The position numbers and the translations under genes are program-made. Shown here piece after piece: positions 51,069 to 60,330 of a stretch of 64,000 nt of DNA. The first letter of the stretch is position 1. Every line of letters begins with the position of its first letter. The stretch comes from Raoultibacter timonensis (GTDB taxonomy: Bacteria; Actinomycetota; Coriobacteriia; Coriobacteriales; Eggerthellaceae): the NCBI RefSeq assembly GCF_900240215.1, contig NZ_LT964679.1, positions 351,515 to 415,514 on the forward strand. Direction: 5' to 3'. The notes below the pieces were generated by a model that was not told the DNA's origin, ran no database searches, and saw only the letters and a list, made by a program, of their open reading frames with translations.

Positions 51069-52526
51069 TCATGGGGTCTCCCGCTTGCCCTCCACGAGGT
51101 CGATGAGTTCTTGATGGGTGTGCACGCCGAGCTTTGCGTAGATATGGCTCACGTGGGTTTTCACGGTATTGTACGAAACGACGAGCTTCTCCTGGATGAA
51201 GCGGGCGTTGCGGCCCTGCGCGAGCAGGCCGAATATCTCGTCCTCGCGGGCGGTGAGGCCGTGGGTTTCGCTCAGCATGCGGCAGCGCTGTTCGAAATCG
51301 GCGGGGCGCTCGCTCGGGGCAAGGGGTGCCGCAGGTTCCACTTTGCGAATCGTGTCACCGAAGCTGAAATTGCGCTGCGTGGCCAGGATGTAGATCACGA
51401 GGCCGAACACGATGCAGGCGGAGACGGTTGCGATCATGCCGTAATCGACATGGTAGTATTGGTTTGCGAGCCGTCCTAGGTTCGCGCCGATGATCGTACC
51501 GAGCGAAGCCATGGCGTTGCCCCATGTGAGCACGACGAGCGCATTGGGTGTGTTCTTGGCGGAAAGCGCAACGAGTACGAAGTACATGAGGATCTCGAAC
51601 AGCCCGGTGCCGCTGCTCAAAAGGTTGCTTGCGATCAGGTCGTTTTGCGTTCCGGCGATCGAGGGCACGAGAAAGCCCGCGATACTGAACAGGATCGATG
51701 CTCTGAACAGCGCATCGGGGTCGAGAGGCCGCTTGCTGACGAGTCGGATGAGGGCGTAGACGCCGAGCGGGATGAGGGCGAGCAGGGGGAAGATGGGCAC
51801 GCGGTCGGTTTCGGCGAAGGTGAGGGTATAGCCGTAGATGAATCGGAAGATGATGAGCGTGATGAACACCTGGTGGACGAACGGGAGATACGACGCCGGC
51901 GAGGTGACCGCCGCATCGGCGGGGGAATCGGCGGCGAGAATCTGACGCAGGATGGGGCGCGCAAGGGAGCTGCAGAGCGCAAGCGTGAGAAAGGGAACGG
52001 CTGCGAACAGAAGCAGATTCGCCTCGATCGGAAGATAGGGAAACGCGATGCGCAATGCGTAGGATGCGAAGTAGGCAAGCGCGATGCATACGCCCAAGAC
52101 GCGCAGATCGAGCCCCATGCAGGCGACGCCGACGATAACGGCTGCAAGGCTGATGCCGATCGTGGCCACCGACGCCCCGATGGCGAGCGTGAGAAACGAA
52201 TTCAGATACAGACCCGCGAGCGTGAGGATGGCACCCGCCGCGAGCGAGGCGAGGATTCCCGAGAAGAGGCGCTTTTTGAGCATACCTGGCTTCCAGCGGG
52301 CGACGAGCGCCATGACGATGAGCGCGAGCCCGCCTGCTGCGGCGCTGATTTCGCGGGTCCACGGCGAAACGGCATCGAAGAGTGGAAACGCGCAGTAGTT
52401 GAGCAACCAGTACTCCGTGAACACGAGCACGAGCGCCCCGAAGCATGACGCAATGCGTTTCGCCTGCTTGCCTTCGATGTTCCGCAGCGTGCGTGCGGCA
52501 TCGGACGATGCGATCGTGTGAGCCAT
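51069..52526 (-). CDS. Membrane-bound LuxR-type regulator, divergent from flavoprotein reductase
   Basis: A 485-aa protein with ~12 membrane segments (residues ~20-400) and a C-terminal LuxR/GerE domain: LTAREDEIFGLLAQGRNARF, VSYNTVKTHVSHIYAKLGVH, QELIDLVEGKR. It shares layout with the tandem pair at 19.3-22.4 kb. The intergenic region to the divergent Tat flavoprotein contains a perfect 13-bp inverted repeat, a natural candidate operator. The expected role is ligand-dependent activation of the flavoprotein gene. Confidence 0.9.
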   Translation of the reverse strand: MAHTIASSDAARTLRNIEGKQAKRIASCFGALVLVFTEYWLLNYCAFPLFDAVSPWTREISAAAGGLALIVMALVARWKPGMLKKRLFSGILASLAAGAILTLAGLYLNSFLTLAIGASVATIGISLAAVIVGVACMGLDLRVLGVCIALAYFASYALRIAFPYLPIEANLLLFAAVPFLTLALCSSLARPILRQILAADSPADAAVTSPASYLPFVHQVFITLIIFRFIYGYTLTFAETDRVPIFPLLALIPLGVYALIRLVSKRPLDPDALFRASILFSIAGFLVPSIAGTQNDLIASNLLSSGTGLFEILMYFVLVALSAKNTPNALVVLTWGNAMASLGTIIGANLGRLANQYYHVDYGMIATVSACIVFGLVIYILATQRNFSFGDTIRKVEPAAPLAPSERPADFEQRCRMLSETHGLTAREDEIFGLLAQGRNARFIQEKLVVSYNTVKTHVSHIYAKLGVHTHQELIDLVEGKRETP

Positions 52527-52608
52527 GGATCCCCTCAGGTAACGACTTCAATTTCGTCGTTCATTCTAACAGGGTGATTCGCGCAAAACAGCGGGTAGCG
52601 GCCAAAAT

Positions 52609-52668
52609 CACCCGACTCGTATGATGAAAAAACGGCCCGTGCGACGCTACGGTCTTACGAGTCGGGTG
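52609..52668. promoter_or_regulatory. 13-bp inverted repeat in the LuxR/flavoprotein divergent promoter
   Basis: cacccgactcgta (52609-52621) and its exact reverse complement (52656-52668) are separated by 34 bases, i.e. 47 bp centre to centre, between the divergent starts at 52526 and 52728. Probable binding sites for the LuxR regulator next door; a transcript hairpin is the alternative. Confidence 0.6.
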
Positions 52669-52727
52669 CGTCGATTCGATTCGAAGTGCAGCCGACGTAT
52701 AAGAAAAAGCAGGGCAAGGGAGGATCT

Positions 52728-54428
52728 ATGAAATCATCAACCACCATGCAGAAAAGCGGCATGAGCCGCCGCGCCTTCTTAGGACTCGGTGCAACGGCAG
52801 CCGTACTTGCAGGCGCAGGCCTTGCGGGGTGCGCCCCTGCGGCTCCCTCGGCGAGTGCCGAGGGAGGAAGCGGTGCCGATGCGGCAACCGACTGGCTCGG
52901 TGCCGAGCCGGAGATCGACGAGAGCGATATCGTCGAGACCGTCGACACCGAAGTGCTCGTATGCGGAGCGGGAACATCGGGCTTGTTTGCCGCGTGCTCG
53001 GCAGCCGAGGAGGGTGCCAAGGTCGTATGCCTCGAAAAGGGCTCCATCGGCGGCGGCGTGCGCGACAATCTCGGCTCGATCAACAGCCGTCTCCAGAAGG
53101 AAGCGGGCGTGGAGATCGACGAGAACGAGATCTGCAACGATTTGACCCGCTACGCGAACAATTACTGCAATCAGCGCCTCTACCATATCTGGGCGCAGAA
53201 TTCCGGCGAGGCGATCGACTGGTACCAGGATCGGCTCGAGGAGGCGGGCTTCGAGCTGTTCTTCGAGGGTGCCGAAAACGCGAAGCCGTCTCGCTACAAG
53301 CACTGGCCGACCGGCCACATTCCCAGCTGGCCCGCCGATGCCGAGTTCGCCGGCCTCAAAGATGTGGTCAACGGAAAGATCGTACTCGGCGACTATGCGA
53401 AGGAGAAGGGCGTCGATTTCCGCTTCTTGACGCCGCTCGTCAAGCTCGTTAAAGAGGGCGACAAGGTTACGGGCGCCATCGCGAAGGGCCCCGACGGCTA
53501 CATCAGGATCAACGCCTCGAAGGGCACCGTGGTGTGCACGGGCGGCTATGCGCGCAACGAGGACATGCTCAAGGCGCTGCAGCCCCAGACGCTCAGCAAG
53601 TACTCGCTTTCCATCGCCATCGACGGCACGACGGGCGACGGCATCAAATCGTGTCTGTGGGCAGGGGCGCACATGGACGAGGCCCATACGGCCATGGTGT
53701 TCGACCGCGTTGCCGTCAAGCCCGACGAGTACGGCGGAGCCGAAACGGTGGGGTCGCTGTTCTGGATGGGGTCGAACCCCTGGCTCAAGGTCAACCTCAA
53801 CGGCGAGCGCTTCACCAACGAATCGGCTCCCTACGACTACGTGCTCAACGCCGCCATCGCACAGCCGCACCATACGGTCGTCGACATCTGGGATTCGGAT
53901 TATGCGACCTACCTCGAGCAGTTCGATATCCACGGATGCGCCCGCGTGTACCCGTTCGACAACGGCGCGCCTACCAACATGACGCTCGAAGTGACGGAGG
54001 GCATCAACGAGGGCCTCATCGAAAACGGCTACATCATCAAAGCCGATACGATCGAGGAGCTGGCGAAGGGTCTCGGCATTCCCGCAGATAACCTGAAGAA
54101 GACGGTCGATCGTCAGAACGAGAACTTCGACAACCAGATCGATCCTGATTTCGGCAAGGAGGATTTCCGTCTGTCCGCCATCCGTACGCCCCCATTTTAC
54201 GGGGTGCGCACCTCGGGCTACATGCTCTGCACGCTCGACGGCATTACGATCAACGAGGATTTCCAGGCGGTTGACGAGGGCGGCAACGCGATCGAGGGCC
54301 TGTACGTGGCGGGCGTCGATTCGGGATCGTACTTCGCCCACACCTATCCGAACATGTCGACCGGCCATTGCTGCGGACGTTCGGTTACCTTCGCCCGCAT
54401 GATCGGCAAGGCGCTCGCTGCGAAGTAG
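52728..54428 (+). CDS. Tat-exported FAD-dependent fumarate-reductase-like flavoprotein
   Basis: A 566-aa protein. The N-terminus has a twin-arginine motif (MSRRAFLGLG, Arg14-15) and a lipobox-like LAGC ending at Cys35, so it is probably a Tat-exported lipoprotein. The FAD site GAGTSG is at 80-85, and ERFTNESAPYDYVLNAA and the C-terminal GLYVAGVDSGSYFA...STGHCCGRS match FAD-binding-2 reductases. There is no FMN-binding domain and no cytochrome gene beside it, so its electron donor must be encoded elsewhere. Eggerthellaceae relatives of this size include the cardiac glycoside reductase Cgr2. An enone-type or acrylate-type acceptor is plausible. The start follows AAGGGAGG. Confidence 0.9.
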   Translation: MKSSTTMQKSGMSRRAFLGLGATAAVLAGAGLAGCAPAAPSASAEGGSGADAATDWLGAEPEIDESDIVETVDTEVLVCGAGTSGLFAACSAAEEGAKVVCLEKGSIGGGVRDNLGSINSRLQKEAGVEIDENEICNDLTRYANNYCNQRLYHIWAQNSGEAIDWYQDRLEEAGFELFFEGAENAKPSRYKHWPTGHIPSWPADAEFAGLKDVVNGKIVLGDYAKEKGVDFRFLTPLVKLVKEGDKVTGAIAKGPDGYIRINASKGTVVCTGGYARNEDMLKALQPQTLSKYSLSIAIDGTTGDGIKSCLWAGAHMDEAHTAMVFDRVAVKPDEYGGAETVGSLFWMGSNPWLKVNLNGERFTNESAPYDYVLNAAIAQPHHTVVDIWDSDYATYLEQFDIHGCARVYPFDNGAPTNMTLEVTEGINEGLIENGYIIKADTIEELAKGLGIPADNLKKTVDRQNENFDNQIDPDFGKEDFRLSAIRTPPFYGVRTSGYMLCTLDGITINEDFQAVDEGGNAIEGLYVAGVDSGSYFAHTYPNMSTGHCCGRSVTFARMIGKALAAK

Positions 54429-54472
54429 CATCGAGCCTCTATCGGCAACGTCTCCCTCAACGCTGCCCGCAT

Positions 54473-54509
54473 AAGAAAACCCGCGCAGTTCGGTTGCGCG
54501 GGTTTTCTT
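54473..54509. terminator. Bidirectional-looking terminator after the flavoprotein gene
   Basis: aagaaaacccgcgca (54473-54487) pairs perfectly with 54495-54509 around a 7-nt loop, with TTTTCTT in the second arm. 45 bases after the stop. Confidence 0.85.
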
Positions 54510-54535
54510 GCGTCGCGATTAATAATTTGGAAAGA

Positions 54536-54541
54536 TATAAT
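54536..54541 (+). promoter_or_regulatory. -10 element (TATAAT) for the DmsAB-like operon
   Basis: A perfect TATAAT in an AT-rich stretch ~115 bases upstream of the ATG at 54656. There is no good -35 at 17 bases, which fits a promoter needing an activator such as the response regulator encoded downstream. The remaining 54542-54655 leader has a small gacgca/tgcgtc stem and an AAGGAGG site. Confidence 0.55.
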
Positions 54542-54655
54542 TAAGAAAGTCTCAAGGTAGGAAGAATAGCCATTAATCTTTGCGGCTCGTAATCTCATGG
54601 TAGACGCAGAAATGCGTCGCTTCAAGGGGGAAGCAAGCACGAGAAGGAGGATCGC

Positions 54656-57286
54656 ATGACGAGCTATTTAGATCGAATTCGACAGTCATCGGATATCACC
54701 CGAAGGGGATTCATCAAAGCAAGCGCGGCTGCTACGGCGGCTCTTGCTGTTTCGGGAAGCCTTGCGGGCTGCGCGAACAAAGTGCAGAAAAAGGAGGAGG
54801 AGCCCAAGTCGGTGGCTACGGTAACACGCGATTTGACCACAGGTACATGGGTCACTGCTGCCTGTTGGCATAACTGCGGCGGACGTTGCCTCAACAAGGC
54901 TTTGGTGAAAGACGGCATCGTCGTCAGGCAGAAGACCGACGACACCCACGAAGACACTCCGGATTATCCGCAGCAGCGGGCTTGCGTTCGAGGTCGTTCT
55001 CAGCGAAACCACGTTTTGTCTGCCGACCGTTTGAAGTACCCCATGAAAAGGAAGAGCTGGCAGCCTGGCGGAGGAGAGAACTCTCATGGCGAACTGCGTG
55101 GGGTTGACGAGTGGGAGAGGATCAGCTGGGATGAGGCGTATGACTATATCGCCGATGAGATCAAGAGGATCGTCGATGAGCACGGCAACCGGGCCCTGTT
55201 TGCCGATGGGGGAGCCGTTTCAAAGTTCCTGAGTCTGTACGGCGGCTATATCGGGCACTGGGGAACGACGTCGCGCGGTGCATGGACGTACACGCCTGAC
55301 GTTGTCGGAATCGCTCCTCAGCCTAACGAGGGTATAAACGATCGTATCGACATGCGCAACAGCGATGTGGTTCTGCTGTTCGGAGTGAATCCCGCGTGGT
55401 CCTCTGCGGGAAATCCTGCCTATCATCTGCTTCAGATCAAGAAGGCCGGCGCTAAGTTCGTCGCCGTCGACCCGTTCTACAACGATTCGTATTCCCTTGT
55501 CGACGCGGAGTGGATACCGTGCCGCCCCTCTACGGATATGACGTTGTTCCTCGGAATGGCCTATGCCATGGTTGATATGGACGGAGAGAAGGGCCTCATC
55601 GACTGGGACTACCTCAATACCCATACGATCGGATTCGACGCCGAGCATATGCCGGAAGGCGAAGACCCGAACGGCAATTTCAAAGATTACCTTCTGGGAA
55701 CGTTCGACGGTGTGCCGAAAACACCTGAATGGGCATCTGCCATCTGCGGTGTCGAACCCGACAAGATACGCTATCTAGCGGAACTTGCGGGCAAGGATAA
55801 CAAAACGTCGATCCTCATGGCTTGGGCTTCTGCTCGAACCCATAATGCCGACAGTCTGCCTCAGCTGGTTATGACGCTCGGCGCTATGGGCGGGCATTTC
55901 GGCAAGTCGGGGCACATGTGCGGGCTTTCGTGCCATTCCCGCTCGTTCAGCGGCGGAACGTATTTGGTTGGTTCGGGATCCGCGGGCCTTCCTTCGATCA
56001 AAAACCCGCTGGGCGGAACCGAGAACATCAACGATACCGAGATGTGGAACGCGATCGCCGACGGCAAGTACACGTATGCGGGTGGATCGACCAACAAGGT
56101 TCCGGGCGAGGAGCGGGATGTCGATATCAAGCTGATCTACCACGACAGCATGAACGCAAAGCTACAGACGACCGACGGGCAGGCCAAGGGCATCGAGGCG
56201 CATCGCAAGGTCGATCTCGTCGTTACCCACTCCCTCTTCATGACGACGAACGCGGTCTATTCCGATTTCGTGCTTCCCATCGAATCGTATTGGGAGAAAG
56301 AGGGCGGGTTCCTTCAGGGTAACCGCGAGGCGCTCATTTACCACTCGAAGGTGATCGACCCCCTATACGAATGCCTTTCCGACGAGGCCATTGCTTGCGA
56401 GATTGGCACGCGATTGGGCCTCGATCCGAACGAGGTTTTTCCGATCGACGAAAAGCAGCAGCTTTTCAACCAATTCGTCGGTGCGTACGTGATCGACGAA
56501 TCGGGCGAGAAGAAGCCCTTGGTGACCATCACCGAAGATGATATCGAGGAGTGGGGTTGCGAGGGGGAGCCGCAGGAGGGCTCCATCTCGATGGGTGAAC
56601 TCATCGAGCAGGGCTTGTATCAGATACCCCGTAAGAGCGGCGATGCGTACGGCTATATCGCCTACGAGGATTTCGTCAGCGACCCCGAGGCCAATCCGAT
56701 GAAAACCGAGAGCGGCAAGCAGGAGATCTACTCGAAGGTGCTGCGCGACACGATCAACGCGATAGGCTACAGCACGATCGAGGCGGTGCCGACCTACGTG
56801 CCTCCGCAAGAGGGCTACGAGGCGACCTTCAGCGATTTCTCGGCTGGAGTAAAAGGCGAGTACCCCTTCCAGGTGTATAACCCGCACTACCTGCGTCGTT
56901 CGCATACGGTATTCGACAACGTCGAATGGCTTCGAGAGGCATGGCCCAATCCGGTGTTCATCAATATCGGCGATGCCGAAAGCCTCGGCATCGAGTCGGG
57001 CGATACGGTCTTGCTGACAAGCCCTCATGGCAAGTGCATTCGCAAGGCCTGTCCGACGAACCGCTTCATGTCGGGGGTTATCGGCCTTCCGCATGGTGCC
57101 TGGGTCGATATCGATCCTGAAACGGGAATCGACCGGGCGGGATCCGACAACATTCTTACAGGTCAAATTCAGTCTGGTCAGGGAGTATCGGGATGGAATA
57201 CCTGCATCTGCAACATCGAGAAATACAACGAGGAGCTTGCTGCAGATGACGAGGTTCCCATGCGGATTCCCGAAGCGCAGAATTAG
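54656..57286 (+). CDS. Tat-exported molybdopterin reductase, DmsA-like catalytic subunit
   Basis: An 876-aa DMSO reductase family protein. Tat motif ITRRGFIK (Arg16-17) and a lipobox-like LAGC (Cys39) begin it. The Fe-S motif is Cys70-x3-Cys74-x3-Cys78...Cys110, as in DmsA. DEWERISWDEAYDYIADEIK leads into the Mo domain; GGYIGHWGTTS places Ser206 as the probable Mo ligand. GVNPAWSSAGNP and the C-terminal domain complete it. It reduces an S- or N-oxide or another external acceptor outside the membrane; the substrate is unknown. The DmsB-like and TorD-like genes follow, but no DmsC/NrfD anchor does. Confidence 0.92.
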   Translation: MTSYLDRIRQSSDITRRGFIKASAAATAALAVSGSLAGCANKVQKKEEEPKSVATVTRDLTTGTWVTAACWHNCGGRCLNKALVKDGIVVRQKTDDTHEDTPDYPQQRACVRGRSQRNHVLSADRLKYPMKRKSWQPGGGENSHGELRGVDEWERISWDEAYDYIADEIKRIVDEHGNRALFADGGAVSKFLSLYGGYIGHWGTTSRGAWTYTPDVVGIAPQPNEGINDRIDMRNSDVVLLFGVNPAWSSAGNPAYHLLQIKKAGAKFVAVDPFYNDSYSLVDAEWIPCRPSTDMTLFLGMAYAMVDMDGEKGLIDWDYLNTHTIGFDAEHMPEGEDPNGNFKDYLLGTFDGVPKTPEWASAICGVEPDKIRYLAELAGKDNKTSILMAWASARTHNADSLPQLVMTLGAMGGHFGKSGHMCGLSCHSRSFSGGTYLVGSGSAGLPSIKNPLGGTENINDTEMWNAIADGKYTYAGGSTNKVPGEERDVDIKLIYHDSMNAKLQTTDGQAKGIEAHRKVDLVVTHSLFMTTNAVYSDFVLPIESYWEKEGGFLQGNREALIYHSKVIDPLYECLSDEAIACEIGTRLGLDPNEVFPIDEKQQLFNQFVGAYVIDESGEKKPLVTITEDDIEEWGCEGEPQEGSISMGELIEQGLYQIPRKSGDAYGYIAYEDFVSDPEANPMKTESGKQEIYSKVLRDTINAIGYSTIEAVPTYVPPQEGYEATFSDFSAGVKGEYPFQVYNPHYLRRSHTVFDNVEWLREAWPNPVFINIGDAESLGIESGDTVLLTSPHGKCIRKACPTNRFMSGVIGLPHGAWVDIDPETGIDRAGSDNILTGQIQSGQGVSGWNTCICNIEKYNEELAADDEVPMRIPEAQN

Positions 57287-57300
57287 GGGGATGATTGATT

Positions 57301-57876
57301 ATGAGGCAAGGGTTCTATTTCGATATGACCGCATGCATTGGTTGCAGGACGTGTCAGGTTGCATGCAAGGATAAGAACGATCTTCCGATCGGTGTGGTGT
57401 TCAGGAACGTAACCGATTACGAGGTCGGGGACTATCCGAGCATTGCGACCTACCATTATTCCGCGTCGTGCAACCACTGCGAAACACCCGCATGCGTTGC
57501 CGTCTGCCCGAATGAGGCTATGTTCGTAGACGAGGAAGACGGTACCATCCAGCATGACGATAGCAAGTGCATCGGATGTCAATACTGCGTGAACGCCTGT
57601 CCGTACGGAGTTCCGAAGTATATCGAGGATATCCAGTTGACCCATAAATGCGACGGGTGCAAAACGCTGCGGGAAAACGGGGAAAACCCCGCCTGCGTCA
57701 GCGCATGCCCTATGCGCGCTCTCGAGTTCGGGCCCATCGACGATTTGAGGGCCGCTCATCCCGATGCCGTCAACCAGATAACGATTCTTCCCGATGCAAG
57801 TCAGACCAATCCATCGGTCGCGATCGAAGCGAAGAAGGCTGCGCTTGACGCAGGGGCAACGCCGGTCTTGATGTAG
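57301..57876 (+). CDS. DmsB-like four-cluster ferredoxin subunit
   Basis: A 191-aa protein with sixteen cysteines in four groups: CIGCRTCQVAC, CNHCETPACVAVC, CIGCQYCVNAC and CDGC...CVSAC, for four [4Fe-4S] clusters. No signal peptide, so it would be exported with the catalytic subunit by the Tat system. The ATG at 57301 was preferred to a TTG at 57295 because of AGGGGG spacing. It ends with a non-cluster tail of ~35 residues. It follows the catalytic gene by 14 bases. Confidence 0.92.
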   Translation: MRQGFYFDMTACIGCRTCQVACKDKNDLPIGVVFRNVTDYEVGDYPSIATYHYSASCNHCETPACVAVCPNEAMFVDEEDGTIQHDDSKCIGCQYCVNACPYGVPKYIEDIQLTHKCDGCKTLRENGENPACVSACPMRALEFGPIDDLRAAHPDAVNQITILPDASQTNPSVAIEAKKAALDAGATPVLM

Positions 57877-57900
57877 AAGGACTATTAAACCGCATTCGGC

Positions 57901-57927
57901 GCCGTGGCAGTTGGGGGCTGCCACGGC
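57901..57927 (+). other. 10-bp hairpin between the DmsB-like and TorD-like genes
   Basis: gccgtggcag (57901-57910) and ctgccacggc (57918-57927) pair perfectly with a 7-nt loop, 24 bases after the DmsB-like stop. No U-tract. Probably lowers expression of the chaperone and sensor genes relative to the reductase. Confidence 0.5.
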
Positions 57928-57954
57928 TCCCGCGTTGCAGAGGGAAGGGGAGCG

Positions 57955-58635
57955 ATGAGACGGTGCGATAGCGCGACGGTTGTGGCATTGTGCAACCGAT
58001 GGTTTCTCTATTCGTTTTTCGGAAGATTGTTCGCGGCAGAGCCCGACGGAGACCTCCTCGAACTTGTCGAAGGCGATCATTTGGCAGAAGAGTGTTCGAT
58101 GCTCGATGCTGCCGACCAGCAAGTCGGAAAAATCCTATGTTTTCGTGCGAGAGGCTCGGTGCTTGATCGAGAAACCGATCTCGAGGCGCTCGTCGGCGAG
58201 TACACGAAACTCATGATCGGACCTGGGAAGGTGCCTGCTCCGCCATGGGAATCGATCTACGTTTCGCGGGAGCCGCTGCTGTTCCAGGAAAGCACGCTTG
58301 AGGTTCGCGAGGCGTACGCGGCGGCGGGATTCGAGGCGGCGGGGTACCCCCGCGAAGCTGACGACCATCTGGCGACGGAGCTGAACTTCATGGCCGCTTT
58401 GGCTGATCGGGCGGTTCGCGCTTACGAGTCGGAAGACATCGAAGTGTACGAGGATGCCCTTCGAGCCCAATCCCGATTCTTGAAAAACCACCTTCTCGTC
58501 TGGATTCATGAATTCTCTGATCGCATGAACGATGTCGATGGTATAAGCTCTTTTTATCCCTCGTTCGCATCGCTCGCCGCTTTGGTGTGCGAGCGCGATG
58601 CCGGGGTGATCGAGGAGCTGCTTGCCGAGCTGTAG
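57955..58635 (+). CDS. TorD/DmsD-family molybdoenzyme maturation chaperone
   Basis: A 226-aa helical protein. The family motif appears as ELNFMAALADRAVRAYE, preceded by the usual YTKLMIGPGKVPAPPWESIY segment (the LF...PxPPxES-like block). It should bind the Tat signal and apo-enzyme of the DmsA-like protein, holding it for cofactor insertion. The ATG at 57955 follows AGGGAAGGGG; a longer frame upstream covers the hairpin. It is 9 bases from the sensor kinase. Confidence 0.88.
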   Translation: MRRCDSATVVALCNRWFLYSFFGRLFAAEPDGDLLELVEGDHLAEECSMLDAADQQVGKILCFRARGSVLDRETDLEALVGEYTKLMIGPGKVPAPPWESIYVSREPLLFQESTLEVREAYAAAGFEAAGYPREADDHLATELNFMAALADRAVRAYESEDIEVYEDALRAQSRFLKNHLLVWIHEFSDRMNDVDGISSFYPSFASLAALVCERDAGVIEELLAEL

Positions 58636-58644
58636 CGGGGGGCT

Positions 58645-60330
58645 ATGGGTAACATCACGCTGAAAACGAAGTTCGTCGTGCTGATCTCAGCGCTCGTCGT
58701 CGTGTCTCTTTTCGCCAACCTGGCGTGGACATCAGTCAACAAGCGCGCTCAGATGGAAAACGAGCTGCGCGAGAAGGGCGAAGTGCTCGCACAGCAGATG
58801 GATGCGGTATGGGAGTTCATGGCATCGAACCAGGATCGCCTCGAGCAGATATCGTATACCGAAGACGGCGTGTACCAGGGTCTTCACTGCGCGATCGTCG
58901 GGCGCAGCATCGGACTCTTGTTCACCTCGCAATCCGAGTACACGACGCGGTTCGTGAACTTCGACCCGCGAAACGACGCCGACGAGCCCGACGAGTTCGA
59001 GGCCGAGGCCCTCGCTGCATTCACCGAGCAAGAGGGCCGAACCGAGTACTACGAGATAGCCGAGTACCAGGGTGAAGAGGTGTTTCGCTATCTTGCGCCC
59101 ATGACGATCGAGGAAAACTGCCTCGATTGCCACGGCGAGCCAAAGGGTGAGATCGATGTGACGGGCTTCCCTAAAGAGGGGTGGACGATAGGGGATGTGG
59201 GCGGTGCCATCAGCATCATCATGCCGCTCGACGTATACCGCGAAAGCGAGCAGTCCGCCATCGTGCAGGATGTGATCTTCTTCGGCGGCATGCTTGCGTT
59301 CTGCCTCGTCATCGTCTATGTGGCGCTCGGCTATCTCGTAACCCGGCCGCTCAACAAGATCCAGGCAGGCGTTGAGCAGATCAAGACAGGCGACCTCGAC
59401 GTGGAGCTCGCCTATACCGAATCGTCGCGCGAGATGAACACGCTTACGGCTGATTTCAACCGGATGGCCGAGGAGCTTTCGACGATGTACGGCAATCTCG
59501 AAACCCAGGTCGAGGATCGAACCGCCCAGCTCGCCCACGCAAACGACGTGCTCGAGCGACAGCGCGCCCAGCTCGAAGAAGTGAACGGCCTCTTGCGCGA
59601 CGAGAATCAGTACAAATCCGAATTCTTGGCCATGATGAGCCATGAGCTGCGCACGCCGCTTACCTCCATCATCGCGTTCGCTGAGATGCTCAACAAGGAG
59701 AGCGAGCCGAAAGACGAGAAGGAAGCCGAGACGCGCCGCGAGATCGAAGCGAACAGTCGGGCGCTTCTGTTCATGATCAACGATATTTTGGAGATGAGTC
59801 GCCTCGATGCGGGTAGGATAGAGATGAATGTTGAAACGGTCGATTTGGGGGATGTCGCCGGGCTGGTGCAGTCGGTCGTGCAGCCGTTGGCGAAGCAGAA
59901 TGGAATCGAGTTCACGTGCGAGATCGACGCGGATGTGCCGCTGATCGAAGCCGACTTCGAGAAAGTCAGGCACGTGCTCGAGAACCTGGCGGGCAATGCG
60001 GTGAAATTCACGCCCAGGGGCGGATCGGTGCGCTTGCACATAAGCCACCATCCCGAGTGTCGGGAGGTGTGGCTCAGAGTCGCCGATACGGGCATCGGCA
60101 TTGCCAAGAAAGACCAGCAGCGGGTGTTTGAGCGTTTCGTCCAAGCCGACTCCTCCGCTTCGCGCAAGTACAGCGGTACGGGGCTCGGCTTGGCATTGGC
60201 GAAAGAATATACCGAAATGCACCACGGCAGCATCTCGCTGGAAAGCGCAATCGGCGAAGGCAGCGTCTTCACCGTGCGCATGCCGGTCGGCCACGACGCC
60301 GAAAGCGAACGGGAGGCGATGTGTAGATGA
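58645..60330 (+). CDS. Heme-c-containing sensor histidine kinase (DUF3365-type sensor)
   Basis: A 561-aa kinase. TM1 ~9-30, extracytoplasmic sensor ~31-208 with a c-type heme motif CLDCH (Cys159, Cys162, His163) in a Tll0287/DUF3365-like domain, TM2 ~209-233, HAMP ~232-285, a coiled coil, then HisKA with MSHELRTPLT (His333) and HATPase with VLENLAGNAVKF, DTGIGI and GTGLGLAL. The heme suggests redox, oxygen, CO/NO or substrate sensing outside the membrane. Co-transcribed with the DmsA-like operon; overlaps the response regulator by ATGA. Confidence 0.93.
   Translation: MGNITLKTKFVVLISALVVVSLFANLAWTSVNKRAQMENELREKGEVLAQQMDAVWEFMASNQDRLEQISYTEDGVYQGLHCAIVGRSIGLLFTSQSEYTTRFVNFDPRNDADEPDEFEAEALAAFTEQEGRTEYYEIAEYQGEEVFRYLAPMTIEENCLDCHGEPKGEIDVTGFPKEGWTIGDVGGAISIIMPLDVYRESEQSAIVQDVIFFGGMLAFCLVIVYVALGYLVTRPLNKIQAGVEQIKTGDLDVELAYTESSREMNTLTADFNRMAEELSTMYGNLETQVEDRTAQLAHANDVLERQRAQLEEVNGLLRDENQYKSEFLAMMSHELRTPLTSIIAFAEMLNKESEPKDEKEAETRREIEANSRALLFMINDILEMSRLDAGRIEMNVETVDLGDVAGLVQSVVQPLAKQNGIEFTCEIDADVPLIEADFEKVRHVLENLAGNAVKFTPRGGSVRLHISHHPECREVWLRVADTGIGIAKKDQQRVFERFVQADSSASRKYSGTGLGLALAKEYTEMHHGSISLESAIGEGSVFTVRMPVGHDAESEREAMCR

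Noticed and set aside
7220-54509. Prophage, integrase or insertion sequence as the source of the redox island
   Set aside because: No transposase, integrase or flanking tRNA/direct-repeat attachment site was found; long inverted repeats here are best read as hairpins or operators.
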